Shown: positions 50,478-58,371 of the stretch, piece after piece
Layout of the letters: each line of letters begins with the position of its first letter
Position numbering within the stretch: position 1 is the stretch's first letter
Source of the DNA: Polyangiaceae bacterium
Lineage (GTDB): Bacteria > Myxococcota_A > Polyangia > Polyangiales > Polyangiaceae
Reading direction: 5' to 3'
Assembly (NCBI GenBank): GCA_020633205.1
Contig: JACKEB010000021.1
Location: forward strand, 181,538 to 245,537
DNA: 64,000 nt
The notes under the pieces: generated by a model
Database searches by the model: none
What the model was told of the DNA's origin: nothing
What the model saw: the letters and a program-made list of their open reading frames with translations, nothing else
Position numbers and translations under genes: made by a program

Positions 50478-51065
50478 TCACAGCCGCAGGCGCATCACGG
50501 GGTAGGGGCCGAAGTCATTGACCACTTCGAAACCAAACTCGGAGAGCAGGTCGAACGGGCCAGTCCACAGCGCCTCCGGTCCCACCGCTTCGTCTCTTCG
50601 CGGAAAAGCTTCGAGCGCTGTGCCCTGGTGTTGTCGGGCGTAGCTGACGCCGTGGGTCAACAATGCCCGCGCAACGCCCTGTCGGCGTTCGCCGGGGTGC
50701 ACGAGGAAGCAGCCCAGCGTCATCACACCCGCGCGTTCACCCTGAAAGCAGGGGAGACCGCGATACAAGCGTTGCTCATACAGCTTGGGGATCTGGGCCG
50801 CCGGGCTGAGCCGCAGCCAGCCGACGATGGCTTCGCCCGGTGCGTGGCGCGCCACGATGCCCGGTAGCGCGCGTTCTTCTACCGCCTGCAGGAGTTCTCC
50901 GCGGTTCACCTCTGGGCGGTTGTAGCAGCGGTCGAGCCACTCGTTCTTGTCGCCGTGGAAATCCCACCAGCGGCAGTGGCACGGAGCCTTGGCGGCAGCG
51001 AAGAGCTCCGCCAGCGCTTGGGCATCCGCAGCTTGCAGCGGCTCGCAGTGGTAAGTCCGTTGCAC
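50478..51065 (-). CDS. GNAT-family N-acetyltransferase
   Basis: 195 residues starting at GTG 51065, directly after the gatA stop (TAG then GTG). The acetyl-CoA loop is visible in TLGCFLVHPGERRQGVARAL (family: V.p..RrqGiG..L). A Cys/Trp-rich stretch near the N-terminus (APCHCRWWDFHGDKNEWLDR) is unusual and conserved in form with proteins that act on small molecules. Substrate unknown. The direct abutment to gatA suggests translational coupling to the gatCA unit. Confidence 0.82.
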   Translation of the reverse strand: MQRTYHCEPLQAADAQALAELFAAAKAPCHCRWWDFHGDKNEWLDRCYNRPEVNRGELLQAVEERALPGIVARHAPGEAIVGWLRLSPAAQIPKLYEQRLYRGLPCFQGERAGVMTLGCFLVHPGERRQGVARALLTHGVSYARQHQGTALEAFPRRDEAVGPEALWTGPFDLLSEFGFEVVNDFGPYPVMRLRL

Positions 51066-52628
51066 CTAACCCCCAAACCCGTTCGCTACCTCCGCGCCGG
51101 GCCGTAGAGCGGATTGCTGCAGCGATGCCAAGGGGGAGCGCTGTCGGGCTGGGCACTGGTTGGTCTGGAGATCCGCCAAGAGCGATTCCAGAGCTCGCGC
51201 AGTACGAAATAGCAGCGGCTCTTGCATGGCGTTGGCGATCAACTGACAGCCCACGGGCAGCGGTGGTGAAATCTCGCTTCCGGTGGTGAATCCGCACGGT
51301 AACGAAATCGCTGGGAGGCCCGCGAGCGACGCCGGGAGGGTGTAGACGTCTGCCAAGTACATGGTCAGGGGGTCGTCAGTCTTCTCGCCCAGCTTGAAGG
51401 CGGGGGTCGGTGATACGGGGGTGAGCAGGACATCCACCTGTGCGAATACCGCCTGGAAATCTCGCGAGATGAGCGCCCGGGCCAGTTGAGCGCGCCTGTA
51501 GTAGGCGTCGTAGTAGCCGGCGCTGAGAGCGTAGGTGCCCAGCATGATGCGGCGCTTCACCTCGCGCCCGAAACCTTGACCGCGGCTCTTGGCATAGAGC
51601 TGTGAGAGATCCGAACCCGGCGGCTCCACTCGCATGCCGAAGCGCACGCCATCGAAGCGGGCGAGGTTGCTGGATGCCTCGGCGGTTGCGATCAAGTAGT
51701 AGGTGGCGACACCGTAGCGCGTGTGCGGCAGCGAAACGGGCACCAAGCTCGCGCCGGCCTCCGCTAGGCGGTCTGCCGCTCTGCGGACCGCGCCTTCGAT
51801 CTCTGGATCCAGCCCAGCCTGGAAGTATTCCGCGGGGATCCCGACTCTGAGTCCCGAAGCATTCGGCGATTCGCTGTCGAAACAGGGCGTGACGGGCTGC
51901 GCCGTGCAGGTGGAGTCCCGCTCGTCGGGGCCAGCGATCACGTCGAAGAGCAGCGCGGCGTCCGCAACGTCGTTTGCGAAAGGACCGATCACATCCAGGC
52001 TCGAAGCGAACGCCACCAGGCCATAACGCGAGACGCGGCCGTAGCTCGGCTTCATGCCAACGACTCCGCAGAACGCGGCGGGTTGGCGGATGGAGCCACC
52101 CGTGTCGGTGCCGAGCGCGAGGCAGCTGGAGCCAGCGGCCACGCTCGCGGCTGAACCACCGCTGGAGCCCCCTGGAGCGCGCGCTGGGTCCCAGGGGTTG
52201 TGAACCGGGAAGAAGCCGGAGTTTTCGTTGGATGAACCCATCGCGAACTCATCCAGGTTGGTCTTGCCGATCAAGATCGCGTCCGCAGCGCGTAGCCGTT
52301 CGATCACGGTGGCGTCGTAGGGTGGCTTCCAGGCCGTCTCGAGCCGCCCGTCACGGGTGAGGATCTTGGACGCGCAGGTGGTCGGCGAGTCCCGAGTGGC
52401 GAGCAGGTCCTTCACCGCGACAGGCACTCCAGCGAGGGGACCCAGCTTTTCGCCTGCTGCGCGTCGCCGGTCCACCGCTTGGGCCTGAGCCAGCGCGAGT
52501 TCGCGATCCACGTGGAGAAAAGCGCCCAGATCGCGCTGCTGCTCGATGCCCTGGAGCGCAGCGAGAGTGGCGGTCTCCGCGGTGGCGCCCCCGCGCACTT
52601 GCGCAGCCAAATCTCGCGCGGAAATCAT
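51066..52628 (-). CDS. gatA: Glu-tRNA(Gln)/Asp-tRNA(Asn) amidotransferase subunit A
   Basis: 520 residues. Amidase-signature subunit that releases ammonia from glutamine to convert mischarged Glu-tRNA-Gln (or Asp-tRNA-Asn). The Ser-cisSer-Lys triad is complete: Lys in VPVAVKDLL, Ser in GGSSGGSAASV and nucleophile Ser in GTDTGGSIRQPAAF. The C-terminus (PARQRSPLASLQQSALRPGA) extends a little beyond the family average. Its start overlaps the gatC stop (ATGA). gatB is not in the window. Confidence 0.97.
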   Translation of the reverse strand: MISARDLAAQVRGGATAETATLAALQGIEQQRDLGAFLHVDRELALAQAQAVDRRRAAGEKLGPLAGVPVAVKDLLATRDSPTTCASKILTRDGRLETAWKPPYDATVIERLRAADAILIGKTNLDEFAMGSSNENSGFFPVHNPWDPARAPGGSSGGSAASVAAGSSCLALGTDTGGSIRQPAAFCGVVGMKPSYGRVSRYGLVAFASSLDVIGPFANDVADAALLFDVIAGPDERDSTCTAQPVTPCFDSESPNASGLRVGIPAEYFQAGLDPEIEGAVRRAADRLAEAGASLVPVSLPHTRYGVATYYLIATAEASSNLARFDGVRFGMRVEPPGSDLSQLYAKSRGQGFGREVKRRIMLGTYALSAGYYDAYYRRAQLARALISRDFQAVFAQVDVLLTPVSPTPAFKLGEKTDDPLTMYLADVYTLPASLAGLPAISLPCGFTTGSEISPPLPVGCQLIANAMQEPLLFRTARALESLLADLQTNQCPARQRSPLASLQQSALRPGAEVANGFGG

Positions 52629-52918
52629 CCCTCCTCCACGAATTGAGGTACCGCGAACCCCCCATCGCTGGCACGCGGTGCCTCTCGAAGGGCGATTTCG
52701 GTGCTCAAAGGAGAGACGACCTGGTCAGCGCGTGCAGGCAGCTCTGGCACCGCCAAATGAGTTAGTGGGCTCACGCCGGTCGTGTCGAGCTCCCCCAGGG
52801 CTTCGACGTACTCGAGGATCCGCGAGAGATCCGTGCAAAGACCCTCGATTTCTTCTGGCTGGAGTTCCAACCGAGCGAGCCGCGCTACGTGCTCGACCTG
52901 TGCTTTGCTGATGGTCAC
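52625..52918 (-). CDS. gatC: Glu-tRNA(Gln)/Asp-tRNA(Asn) amidotransferase subunit C
   Basis: 97 residues from GTG 52918 (VTISKAQVEHVARLARLELQ then PEEIEGLCTDLSRILEYVEA). GatC wraps around the GatA-GatB interface. It contains the typical LGELDTTGVSPLTH and a C-terminal region (ADQVVSPLSTEIALREAPRA). First gene of gatC-gatA-GNAT, with a four-base overlap to gatA. Confidence 0.95.
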   Translation of the reverse strand: MTISKAQVEHVARLARLELQPEEIEGLCTDLSRILEYVEALGELDTTGVSPLTHLAVPELPARADQVVSPLSTEIALREAPRASDGGFAVPQFVEEG

Positions 52919-53097
52919 GGGGCGCGGAGCTTAGCTCCAAAGAGGGAAGCCTGCCGAGGCTTCGATCCAAACGACACGGACGTTCGGCCGATTCGTGTTG
53001 CAGGCTGTCGCATTCGGTTATTCAGGTCTTGCCGGCCTCTTTCGCTGCTTGTGCTAATGGTCAGGAAACCCGCGCAACCCGGCTAGGCCTCCTGCCG

Positions 53098-54885
53098 ATG
53101 AACTTTCTGCTGGGACGCGGATGGGCTGCAGCCCCAGTGCAGCAGCGAGAACGGTTCGACGTGGTTAGGTCGGAGGAAGTCCTACGAGAGTTCGGCGATG
53201 GTCAGGTGGTGCCTGGCACTCGCTACCGCGTGCTCCGCTTGATCGGAGCGGGCGGTATGGGCTGCGTCTACGACGTCGAACACACCGAGCTTGGCAAGCG
53301 CTTCGTTCTCAAGTCGCTGCTCCGGGAGCTCGCCTCGCGCGAAGATCTCGTCGCCCGACTGCGTAACGAGTGGCGTGCCCTGGCGAAGCTCGAGCACCCC
53401 AACATCGTCAGCGTGACCGATGCCGGGACGAGCTCGTCCGGCGTTCCGTTCTACGTGATGGAACGCTTGGAGGGGGAGACCCTCGCGGCGCGCGTGAAGC
53501 GCGAAGGGCGTATTCATCCCGCCGAGGCCGCGCGTATCGCTGCCGAGATCCTCGAAGGGCTCACCGCGGCTCACGAGATCGGAATCGTGCATCGCGATGT
53601 GAAGCCTCCCAACATCTTCCTGCTGCGGGACGGCAGCGTGAAGTTGCTCGACTTTGGTATCGCCAAAGTGCACTCGAGCGCGATGAACATCACCGGGCGC
53701 GGAGTCGCTGTGGGCACTCCCCGGTACATGTCTCCGGAACAAGCGCGGGGAGACCGAGTGGACGGTCGGGCTGATCTCTACGCGGTTGGGCTGATTCTAT
53801 TCGAAATGCTTGCTGGAGCAGGCCCGTTCGACAAGCTGGGGGAGGGCAACGACCTGCTGCTCGCCCACCTGACGCGTACACCTCCCCAGGTCTCCCAGCT
53901 TGCGAACTGGGTGCCCATGATCCTGGACTCCCTGGTCGCTGCGCTGCTCTCGAAGGACCCGCGTCAACGACCGGCGAGTGCTCGAGGCGCGGCACAGGAA
54001 CTTCGGCGTTTCCTTGCGGCACCGATCCCGACTCCGGTGATGTCGCCAGTTGGTGCCGACTCACAGTTGATGAAAGAGACGGCGAAGGCGACTCCCGCGC
54101 AGCTCGGAACCCCCACGGCGCGGGATGGCCTCGCCGCCGGAAGCATGAGTTTTCACGAGCCCGTCTCCAGCCAGGTGCCGAGTTGGGCGACTCGAGGAGA
54201 GCCCACCCATGTGGACTCGGCACCTTCGCCCGCGCCGGATCCAATGGGGCAGTCTCATCACACTCGGCCGGAAGCTCCAGCGTTCTCCGAGCGGCCCAAT
54301 TCGAGTGTCGGTGGAGGCACGGCGCCACTCGAAGGCGTGCTGGGCAACCAGCCCTGGATCCGCACTCAGCGCCTCGACGAGCTCACCAACAACGACACCG
54401 CGGTCCCGCCAACGCGAACTGCCGTAAACGCGTTTGGTCCTGCGGTCGCCATGGGCACGCCCCCACCTGCGGAGAACACCGTGGTCCCTGCGCCGCGCAG
54501 CCCAAGCCGCTGGATCGCGGTTGGCGTTGGGGTGCTCGGGTTGCTCGGCGCCATTGGCCTGGTGGCTTGGCAGTTGGTTGGGCACACCTCGGCGGCAGTA
54601 GAACCCGTGACCTCGGTCGCAGCCCCCGTTGAGGAGCCGAGCCCAGCTGGTGACGCAGCGTCCGCTGCGCCCCTCGAGGCTTCACCGGTGAGCAGCGCCC
54701 AGACAGACGCGGGGACAGCGGCACCGCAGCCCTCCGCCGCGCTGGCTCCGGCCGCAAGGACACGCTCCGAGCCCACTCAGGGGAAGGTAAAAACGCCGCC
54801 GAGCGCCAGCGCGAGCGCACCGAATCCAGTGCCGACGGAACCGGTGCAGCGGAATCCCGGTGGCTTGCCCGGGTCAGGCCTCTAG
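53098..54885 (+). CDS. Membrane-anchored Ser/Thr protein kinase
   Basis: 595 residues from ATG 53098; the open frame upstream (to 53029) has no kinase features. Kinase domain about 40-330: GAGGMGCVYDV loop, Lys72 (FVLKSLL), catalytic HRDVKPPN (Asp167, Asn172), LLDFGIAK (Asp185), VGTPRYMSPEQARGDRVDGR. A linker of about 140 residues rich in Pro/Ser/Ala/Thr leads to one transmembrane helix (WIAVGVGVLGLLGAIGLVAW, about 470-492) and a short outer tail (Pro/Ala/Ser-rich). So the kinase is cytoplasmic and tethered to the inner membrane, with little outer sensing domain. Substrates unknown. Confidence 0.93.
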   Translation: MNFLLGRGWAAAPVQQRERFDVVRSEEVLREFGDGQVVPGTRYRVLRLIGAGGMGCVYDVEHTELGKRFVLKSLLRELASREDLVARLRNEWRALAKLEHPNIVSVTDAGTSSSGVPFYVMERLEGETLAARVKREGRIHPAEAARIAAEILEGLTAAHEIGIVHRDVKPPNIFLLRDGSVKLLDFGIAKVHSSAMNITGRGVAVGTPRYMSPEQARGDRVDGRADLYAVGLILFEMLAGAGPFDKLGEGNDLLLAHLTRTPPQVSQLANWVPMILDSLVAALLSKDPRQRPASARGAAQELRRFLAAPIPTPVMSPVGADSQLMKETAKATPAQLGTPTARDGLAAGSMSFHEPVSSQVPSWATRGEPTHVDSAPSPAPDPMGQSHHTRPEAPAFSERPNSSVGGGTAPLEGVLGNQPWIRTQRLDELTNNDTAVPPTRTAVNAFGPAVAMGTPPPAENTVVPAPRSPSRWIAVGVGVLGLLGAIGLVAWQLVGHTSAAVEPVTSVAAPVEEPSPAGDAASAAPLEASPVSSAQTDAGTAAPQPSAALAPAARTRSEPTQGKVKTPPSASASAPNPVPTEPVQRNPGGLPGSGL

Positions 54886-54936
54886 CGGGAAACCGACCGG
54901 ACGCGCCCCAGCGAGCCGGTAGATGCGTGGCCGAGC

Positions 54937-54966
54937 GCCCAGCGCGCGGCTGGGCCGCGGATTTTC
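54937..54966 (+). terminator. Possible terminator after the kinase gene
   Basis: GCCCAGC (54937-54943), loop GCGCG, GCTGGGC (54949-54955), then CGCGGATTTT. A 7-bp stem with a modest T-run, 52 bases past the stop. Confidence 0.4.
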
Positions 54967-55174
54967 GCCACTGTCGCTTTACTGGGCCAGGGTCATGCCG
55001 TAAGTTCCGCGCCCCGCTGGGCCTACGGGCCAATGCGGAGGTGCCTTCCCGGCACCAAAACCCCAACGACACACGTCTCGCGCGCGAGCGATCCGCCCCG
55101 GTGCCCTCAGGCAAACGCCAAAAGGGTCGGCAGATCGGGCGAGACGGAGGAAGCAACCGGAACAGGAGCGCAAA

Positions 55175-56023
55175 ATGAGTGAAGAACAATCAGTCGAAGT
55201 CCAGCCGAACCAACCCGTAGACGACGTTGTAGCAAGCGTCCCGCTGCGTGATCCCACGGATCCGATGAGCGTCCGGGAGTTGTTCGAGGCTGGCGTCCAC
55301 TTCGGTCATCAGACGAAGCGGTGGAACCCGAAGATGCGCCCGTACATCTACGGTGCTCGTAACGGAATCCACATCATCGACTTGGACCGCACCGTCAATC
55401 TTTTCCGCAAGGCATTCGAGTTCGTGCAGGAGACCGCGGCGCGTGGTGGTCACGTGCTGTTCGTCGGCACGAAGCGCCAGGCCCAGGACATCGTGCGTGA
55501 GGAGGCCTCTCGCGCAGGGATGTACTACGTGACGAACCGCTGGCTCGGCGGCACGATGACGAACTTCCGCACCATCAAGGGCAACCTCGAGCGTCTGCGT
55601 ACCCTCGAGCGCATGAAGGAAGACGGCACGTACGAGCAGCTCGTGAAGAAGGAGACCGTGCGTCTCGAGCGCGAGCGTGAGCGCCTGGAGAAGTACATCG
55701 GCGGCCTCAAGGGCATGGGCTCGATCCCCCAGGCGATGTTCGTCATCGACCCGGCGCAGGAGCAGATTGCGGTCAGCGAGGCGCGCAAGCTCAAGGTCCC
55801 CGTGATTGCGATCACGGACACCAACTGCAACCCGGACCAGGTGGACTACGTCATCCCGGGCAACGACGACGCGATCCGCTCGATCCGTCTCATCACCTCG
55901 GCAGTCGCGGACGCTTGCGTCCACGGCGCTGCCCGTCGTCGCGACTACGGTAACCGCGGTGGCCAGGAGCGCAGCAACGCGCCTCGTGGACCCGAGGTCA
56001 TGGTCAGCCGTCGCGGCAGCTGA
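55175..56023 (+). CDS. rpsB: 30S ribosomal protein S2
   Basis: 282 residues; ATG 55175 follows AGGAG. Matches uS2: MSVRELFEAGVHFGHQTKRW, GIHIIDLDRTVNLF, VLFVGTKRQAQDIVREEASR, NRWLGGTMTNF, IPVIAITDTNCNPDQVDYVI-type core (here KVPVIAITDTNCNPDQVDYV) and PGNDDAIRSIRLI. It has about 30 extra N-terminal and 30 extra C-terminal residues (RRDYGNRGGQERSNAPRGP) compared with E. coli. Usual partner tsf follows after 210 bases. Confidence 0.97.
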   Translation: MSEEQSVEVQPNQPVDDVVASVPLRDPTDPMSVRELFEAGVHFGHQTKRWNPKMRPYIYGARNGIHIIDLDRTVNLFRKAFEFVQETAARGGHVLFVGTKRQAQDIVREEASRAGMYYVTNRWLGGTMTNFRTIKGNLERLRTLERMKEDGTYEQLVKKETVRLERERERLEKYIGGLKGMGSIPQAMFVIDPAQEQIAVSEARKLKVPVIAITDTNCNPDQVDYVIPGNDDAIRSIRLITSAVADACVHGAARRRDYGNRGGQERSNAPRGPEVMVSRRGS

Positions 56024-56042
56024 GCAGAAAGCGCCCCGACTT

Positions 56043-56067
56043 GGTCCGCGCGTTTTTCGCGCGGACC
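56043..56067 (+). promoter_or_regulatory. Hairpin between rpsB and tsf
   Basis: GGTCCGCGCG, loop TTTTT, CGCGCGGACC: a perfect 10-bp stem 20 bases after the rpsB stop. No T-run follows, so it may slow degradation or give partial termination before tsf. Confidence 0.45.
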
Positions 56068-56233
56068 TGGCGCGCCCCGGCGCTCTTTCTCACTCCAGAA
56101 CCCAAGCTAGCGAGCGCTCGTGATGCGCTCGGACAGGCTCTAGCGTTCGAGGCGCACCCTGACTCGGACGCCCCCACTGACAACCCATGCGGACTCGCGG
56201 CGTCGAGTTCGTAGCCAAGAGAGAAGGCAAATC

Positions 56234-57169
56234 ATGGCTCAGGTCACCATGCAGCTGGTCAAGGAGCTGCGCGATCGCACCCAGGCAGGTCTGGCGGACT
56301 GCAAGTCCGCGCTCGGCGAGGCCGAGGGCGACATCGAGAAGGCAATCGAGATCATCCTGAAGAAGGGCTTGGCGAAGAGCGCCAAGCGCGCTGGCGCAGC
56401 GGCCGCTGAAGGCGAAGTTGTTGCGAAGGTCGCGGCGGACGGCAAGAGCGCCGTTCTCGTCGAGGTCAACATCCAGACGGACTTTGCCGCGCGGAACGAC
56501 GACTTCAAGGCGTTCGTGGCGAAGGTTGTCGAAGTAGCTGAAGGTGCGGACGATGGCGCCGACATTGGCACGCTGCCGTACCCGGGTGGCGGCGGAACGG
56601 TCGAGGAGGTGCGCAAGGCACTCGTCGGCAAGCTCGGTGAGAACGTCGTGGTTCGGCGCTGGGCTCGCCTGCGCGTGGATGGCGCTGGCAAGGTTCACTC
56701 CTACGTCCACATGGGCGGCAAGGTCGGTGTGCTCTTGGCGGCCAAGCTCGGCGACGCAGCCGGGGAGACCAAGCCGGAGCTGGAGAAGTTCCTCGACGAC
56801 ACAGCGATGCAGGCTGCCGCGATGGCGCCCATGTTCCTGAACAAGGACAAGGTCGACCAGAACGTGGTCGCGAAGCAGAAGGAAATCTACGACGCGCAGC
56901 TGGTCGAGGAAGGCAAGCCCGAGGCGGCTCGCCCGAAGATCATCGAAGGCAAGGTTGGCAAGTGGCTGCGTGAAGTCTGCCTGGTCGAGCAAGCCAGCGT
57001 GATCGAGTCGGACAAGACCGTCGATCAACTCCGCGAGGATACGGCGAAGGCCCTCGGCACCAGCCTCGAGTTGGTTGGTTTCGCTCGCTTCGAGCGCGGT
57101 GAAGGTGTCGAGAAGAAGGAAGACGACTTCGGCGCCGAGGTCGCGGCGATGGCTGGCGGCAAGAACTGA
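56234..57169 (+). CDS. tsf: Elongation factor Ts
   Basis: 311 residues; AGAGAAGG precedes ATG 56234. EF-Ts recycles EF-Tu from GDP to GTP form. N-terminal UBA-like part VKELRDRTQAGLADCKSALG, then IEKAIEIILKKGLAKSAKRA, the core VEVNIQTDFAARNDDFKAFV (family: NxETDFVARN, with Glu to Gln here) and SYVHMGGKVGVLLAAKLGDA. Length is within the normal range. Downstream is a clear terminator, so rpsB-tsf is the transcription unit; pyrH and frr, often next, are absent here. Confidence 0.97.
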   Translation: MAQVTMQLVKELRDRTQAGLADCKSALGEAEGDIEKAIEIILKKGLAKSAKRAGAAAAEGEVVAKVAADGKSAVLVEVNIQTDFAARNDDFKAFVAKVVEVAEGADDGADIGTLPYPGGGGTVEEVRKALVGKLGENVVVRRWARLRVDGAGKVHSYVHMGGKVGVLLAAKLGDAAGETKPELEKFLDDTAMQAAAMAPMFLNKDKVDQNVVAKQKEIYDAQLVEEGKPEAARPKIIEGKVGKWLREVCLVEQASVIESDKTVDQLREDTAKALGTSLELVGFARFERGEGVEKKEDDFGAEVAAMAGGKN

Positions 57170-57193
57170 GCTGCCTGTCCCGCATTGCAGAAA

Positions 57194-57235
57194 GCGCCCG
57201 GCGAGCCCCTTGGCTCGGCGGGCGCTCTCGCTTTT
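57194..57235 (+). terminator. Rho-independent terminator after tsf
   Basis: GCGCCCGGCGAGCC (57194-57207) pairs with GGCTCGGCGGGCGC (57212-57225) with one mismatch, loop CCTT or similar, followed by TCTCGCTTTT. Confidence 0.75.
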
Positions 57236-57292
57236 GTCTGGCTGCTGGCCATGTCCTTTTGACGGCGGAAGCGCTGAAGTGTTGAATGAGAC

Positions 57293-58366
57293 ATGAACGG
57301 AGACTTCCGCGCGGACGGCACCTTCCACTCTGCCGACGTCCTGGTGACGGGGCATACGGGCTTCAAGGGCAGTTGGCTGACCGCATGGCTTCACGACCTG
57401 GGCGCGCGCGTTCATGGGTACGCCCTGCCGAACACTCCATCGCCGAGCATGTTCGAGCGCTGCGAGCTGAAACGGCTCTTGAGTTCCGACATCCGTGGGG
57501 ATCTGCGCGAGCTGGAGTCGGTGACTCAGGCGGTCGCCAGCAGTCGACCGCGGTTCGTGTTTCACATGGCGGCGCAGAGCTTGGTGCGCCGTAGCTACGC
57601 AGAGCCGGTCGAGACGATCGCCACGAACGTGGTGGGCACAGCGAATCTGCTCGAGGGTTTGCGTCGCAGCGGCTCGGGGCCGTGTACCGTCGTCATCGTC
57701 ACCTCGGACAAGTGTTATGAGAATCGGGAGTGGCCTTGGGGCTACCGCGAGGACGACCCGCTTGGCGGATATGACCCTTACTCTGCCAGCAAGGCCTGTC
57801 AGGAGATCGTCGCGCGGGCATACCAGCGCAGCTTCTTTTCCGAGGGGAATATCCGGGTCGTGCGGGCACGCGCTGGTAACGTGATCGGGGGAGGCGACTG
57901 GGCCGAGGATCGCCTGGTTGCGGACTTCGTGAGAGCGATTGCCGCTGGAAAGGCGGTCAAGTGCCGCAACCCCACCGCCGTGCGCCCCTGGCAACACGTG
58001 CTGGAGCCCCTCTCGGGCTACCTCCGCCTCGCGGCGATGGTTGACGCACCACGGGTCAAAGACGAATACAACTTCGGCCCAACCGATGCCGACATCACCA
58101 GCGTTGCGGAGCTCTTGGATGGCTTGGTTGCGCGCTGGCCAGGCAGCAGCTGGGTGCGTGGCGAGGAAAGCAACGCGCCTCACGAAGCAGGCCTGCTCGC
58201 GCTGAGCATAGAACGGGCTCGTTTCGACCTCGGGTGGCGCCCGACCTGGCGCCTCGCAGACGCGCTAGATGCCCTGGTCGAATGGTACCGTGAGGAAATG
58301 CAAGGGGCGAACGCCAGTCGCCTTCGCGAACTCACCCTCGAACAGATCCGACGCTTCGAAGCCTGA
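57293..58366 (+). CDS. rfbG: CDP-glucose 4,6-dehydratase
   Basis: 357-residue short-chain dehydrogenase/reductase enzyme that makes CDP-4-keto-6-deoxyglucose for 3,6-dideoxyhexoses and other deoxysugars of O-antigen. NAD site VLVTGHTGFKGSWL, catalytic YDPYSASKACQEIVARAYQR (Tyr-x3-Lys), TSDKCYENREWPWGYREDDP, and the diagnostic NVIGGGDWAEDRL and RNPTAVRPWQHVLEPLSGYL. These last motifs separate it from dTDP-glucose dehydratases. No rfbF (CDP-glucose synthase) is next to it. First gene of an apparent polysaccharide region at the right end. It converges on the next gene with five bases between stops. Confidence 0.93.
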   Translation: MNGDFRADGTFHSADVLVTGHTGFKGSWLTAWLHDLGARVHGYALPNTPSPSMFERCELKRLLSSDIRGDLRELESVTQAVASSRPRFVFHMAAQSLVRRSYAEPVETIATNVVGTANLLEGLRRSGSGPCTVVIVTSDKCYENREWPWGYREDDPLGGYDPYSASKACQEIVARAYQRSFFSEGNIRVVRARAGNVIGGGDWAEDRLVADFVRAIAAGKAVKCRNPTAVRPWQHVLEPLSGYLRLAAMVDAPRVKDEYNFGPTDADITSVAELLDGLVARWPGSSWVRGEESNAPHEAGLLALSIERARFDLGWRPTWRLADALDALVEWYREEMQGANASRLRELTLEQIRRFEA

Positions 58367-58371
58367 CCGAG

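Noticed and set aside
56090..58183. Minus-strand open frame of 697 codons opposite tsf and the CDP-glucose dehydratase gene
   Set aside because: It is antisense to two strongly supported genes, and long antisense frames are common in high-GC DNA.
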